NCBI GenBank assembly: GCA_003554235.1
Contig: PWFY01000089.1
Coordinates: 1 to 8,346 of the forward strand
Reading direction: 5' to 3'
DNA from: Candidatus Aenigmatarchaeota archaeon
Lineage (GTDB): Archaea; Aenigmatarchaeota; Aenigmatarchaeia; PWEA01
DNA: 8,346 nucleotides
Shown here piece by piece: positions 6,582-8,346 of the stretch. Every line of letters starts with the position of its first letter. Positions within the stretch are counted from its first letter, which is position 1. Under the pieces are notes generated by a model. It was given only the letters and a program-made list of their open reading frames with translations. It made no database searches and had not been told where the DNA came from. A program made the translations under genes and the position numbers.

Positions 6582-7607
6582 ATGAAGATTCTAAAGGACG
6601 ATAAAAAAGAAGGTATGCTGGAGCTAAAGATAGAAAATCCCAACGACGTTTGGGAGCTGGAGAATGTATTGGAAGAAGGTGACAAAGTAAGCTCAAAGAC
6701 CATGAGAAGGAAGATGATTGACAGAAAGGATGGGCAGGAGAAAGGTGAGAAAAGGCCCGTATACCTCACCATCGAGCTAGAAAAGATAAAGTTCCACCAA
6801 CACACAGGGAATCTCCGCCTAACCGGGCCTATAAAGGACGGGCCCGAGGACGTAGAACTGGACAGCTACCACACAATAGTAGCAGAACCAGGAAAGGTAC
6901 TGGCCGTGGTGAAAGAAGGCGGATGGAAAAAATGGCAGATAAAGACTATAAAAAAGGCCTATAAGAGGCCCCCGAAGGTGTTGGTTTGTGTTCTGGATAG
7001 AGAAAAGGCTACCATTGCAAATGTGGGAAGTAGCACAGACATAGTTGCAACTGTAAGATCCGGGAAACCGGGCAAGCAGTATGATTCTGTTGATAGTGGC
7101 GAGTACATAGGCGAAGTAGCGTCGATGATAAGAAGGAAGGAGGGGGATTTCGACCATGTAGTTGTCGGAGGGCCTGGGTTTATGAAAGACGAGCTTTACA
7201 TTGAACTGAAGGAAGATGACATTTCAAAAAAATGTACAAAGGCAAACACTAGCCATGCAGACAGTGCTGGTGTTGAAGAGGTCATAAAGAGGGGTGTAAT
7301 TGACAAGGTCGTAAAGGACTCCAGATTGAGCAAAGAAAGCAAGGCTGTAGAACAGCTGTTCGAGGAACTTTCAAAGGAAACGGGCAAAGTAGCATATGGA
7401 AAGGATGAAGTAAGGAAGGCGGTTGACCTGGGTGCAGTAAAAAAAATCCTGGTCTCAGAAGGAAAAATTAAAGAGTTCAAAGATACAGTCAATGAGGCCG
7501 AAAAAAGAGGTTCCGATGTACTTATAGTTTCAGAAAGACATGAGTCAGGCGAAAAGTTGGGAAAAATGGGCGGAATAGCTGCGTTTCTCCGGTATAGAAT
7601 AAGCTAA
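6582..7607 (+). CDS. pelA: Protein pelota homolog (archaeal Dom34/aPelota), ribosome rescue
   Basis: aPelota is the archaeal counterpart of Dom34. Family knowledge: it enters the empty A site of stalled ribosomes with aEF1A and works with ABCE1 to split the subunits; it lacks the GGQ loop of release factors and does not hydrolyse peptidyl-tRNA. The protein has 341 residues, normal for the archaeal family. An Sm-like N-terminal domain (about 1-128) carries the SKTMRRK basic loop and FHQHTGNLRLTG. The central domain (about 130-260) begins KVLVCVLDREKATIA and includes VVVGGPGFMKDEL. The C-terminal domain (about 265-341) carries VAYGKDEVRKAVDLGAVKKILVSE and ends with the family signature GEKLGKMGGIAAFLRYRI. 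No GGQ is present. The start is supported by a GGTGAT Shine-Dalgarno site. It appears monocistronic, divergent from an exported-protein gene and convergent with the next gene. Confidence 0.97.
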   Translation: MKILKDDKKEGMLELKIENPNDVWELENVLEEGDKVSSKTMRRKMIDRKDGQEKGEKRPVYLTIELEKIKFHQHTGNLRLTGPIKDGPEDVELDSYHTIVAEPGKVLAVVKEGGWKKWQIKTIKKAYKRPPKVLVCVLDREKATIANVGSSTDIVATVRSGKPGKQYDSVDSGEYIGEVASMIRRKEGDFDHVVVGGPGFMKDELYIELKEDDISKKCTKANTSHADSAGVEEVIKRGVIDKVVKDSRLSKESKAVEQLFEELSKETGKVAYGKDEVRKAVDLGAVKKILVSEGKIKEFKDTVNEAEKRGSDVLIVSERHESGEKLGKMGGIAAFLRYRIS

Positions 7608-7614
7608 CGATACA

Positions 7615-8346
7615 CTAAAAGTAAAGGTAGGGTTTGCCATTTGAAACCCTTACCTTGCCTTCGATCTTGCCTCTTCCTTTGTAGTCAGGCTTCGATGATA
7701 TACCGTGTAAAGCGCCCGAACCATCCTTTATCTGGTAGAATGTTTTACCATTGTACTTCTTATAAGGTTCAACATCACCTTTCAACCTTACTCTTTTTCC
7801 CTTGAACCTTTCAGGGCTTGACAATATTTTTCCCGTGGAAGTTTCAACGGGACCCTTTGGTCCTTTCCCTGAAGTCTTTGGTTTCTGCTTTGAATAGTAG
7901 TTGTACCTTCCTCCCTCGACAGATTTCCCAGAACCACTTTTAAAGTGGTAGGCACCGCCTGCAAGAGCAACAGCCACCAACAGTATTACAAGGAGTAGGA
8001 TGAAAACAGGGTACTCCTTCTCTTCGGGTATTTCTTTTTCTAAAACAAAGTCCTTTGTATGGACAGTTCCGGGTCTTGTTTCAACTGTCTCTGACTCCCT
8101 CATGAAGTCTGTGTGGCTTGTACTGATCTCCACCGTAGTTCCAGACGGAACCTCGAATGAATATCCACCGTAACTGTCTGTTTCTTCGGTCCATATTTCT
8201 CCTGTGTTTTTATCCTCAACCGTTACCAGTATACCACCTATCGGTTCATCAGTTTCATAGCTAAGCACTGTTCCCTCTACAACAGAATCCCGGGGCTCTG
8301 GTTCAACGTCTTCCTCTTCCCTGAGTTTACCAACAACAGATATGTA
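7615..8346 (-). CDS. Carboxypeptidase-regulatory-like / transmembrane / OB-fold-like membrane protein, 5' end outside the window
   Basis: The frame is open to the right edge (243 codons visible), so the real start lies beyond 8346; the GTG at 8268 is internal to a domain and is not a start. Numbering from the edge, residues 22-104 form a carboxypeptidase regulatory-like beta-sandwich (VVEGTVLS, PIGGILVTVED, DSYGGYSFEVP). The preceding residues, VVGKLREEEDVEP, resemble the end of that domain (FVLEKEIPEEKEYP), so another copy probably lies upstream in tandem. Residues 113-134 are a transmembrane helix. A basic Gly/Ser/Lys linker follows, which by the positive-inside rule is cytoplasmic. Residues 172-243 (KILSSPERFKGKRVRLKGDV, then YQIKDGSG, then KIEGKVRV) look like an OB-fold, a fold that often binds nucleic acid or ligands. 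Thus an outside sensing or adhesion domain may connect to an inside OB domain. Function unknown. The stop is 7 bp from the pelota stop (tail to tail). Confidence 0.85.
   Translation of the reverse strand, partial: YISVVGKLREEEDVEPEPRDSVVEGTVLSYETDEPIGGILVTVEDKNTGEIWTEETDSYGGYSFEVPSGTTVEISTSHTDFMRESETVETRPGTVHTKDFVLEKEIPEEKEYPVFILLLVILLVAVALAGGAYHFKSGSGKSVEGGRYNYYSKQKPKTSGKGPKGPVETSTGKILSSPERFKGKRVRLKGDVEPYKKYNGKTFYQIKDGSGALHGISSKPDYKGRGKIEGKVRVSNGKPYLYF

Noticed and set aside
6582..7607. Peptide chain release factor aRF1 as an alternative to pelota
   Set aside because: There is no GGQ motif and no NIKS-type N-terminal domain; the Sm-like N-terminus and GGIAAFLRYRI ending are those of pelota.
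7615..8268. Taking GTG 8268 as the true start of the rightmost gene
   Set aside because: The frame stays open to the edge, and the upstream codons VVEGT complete the first strand of the beta-sandwich.

Overview
This window looks archaeal. Its anchor is a full-length aPelota (PelA) ribosome-rescue gene at 6582-7607. Several start regions also carry archaeal signals: TATA-like boxes about 26 bp before the probable transcript start, GGTGAT Shine-Dalgarno sites and one apparently leaderless gene. AGA/AGG dominate the arginine codons and GC content is moderate. The lineage cannot be fixed from the sequence; a DPANN or other uncultured archaeon is possible but unproven.

Left part (1-5343): an accessory-looking locus. 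Two overlapping leftward genes (2374-1091 and 1101 to beyond base 1) face away from a long rightward gene (2531-5203) across a 156-bp divergent promoter region. The rightward gene encodes an 890-residue modular protein. Its order is an unknown N-terminal domain, Pro/Lys linker, unknown middle domain, second linker, divergent JAMM/MPN metalloprotease-like domain, a 46-residue helical module, two CxxC-x10-CxxC zinc ribbons and a coiled coil. All three proteins carry the helical module, which aligns without gaps across 46 residues and is centred on MG-x-S-x-E-x-A. The two leftward proteins also share a PEMMEAS motif. A fourth, decayed and frameshifted copy of the module lies just after the stop codon of the JAMM gene. 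I propose that the three genes form one functional system, possibly a JAMM protease with its partners or substrates. This is the main candidate for undescribed biology here.

Right part (5344-8346): a membrane-anchored, very acidic protein of repeated beta-rich modules (5344-6525, leftward) is divergent from pelota (6582-7607, rightward). Pelota converges after 7 bp on the 3' end of a leftward gene that runs off the right edge. That gene encodes a carboxypeptidase-regulatory-like domain, one transmembrane helix and a cytoplasmic OB-fold-like domain. These genes look like ordinary archaeal genome content with poorly characterised envelope proteins.

No complete rRNA, tRNA, CRISPR array, transposase or integrase was seen. 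No gene-free stretch exceeds 160 bp.
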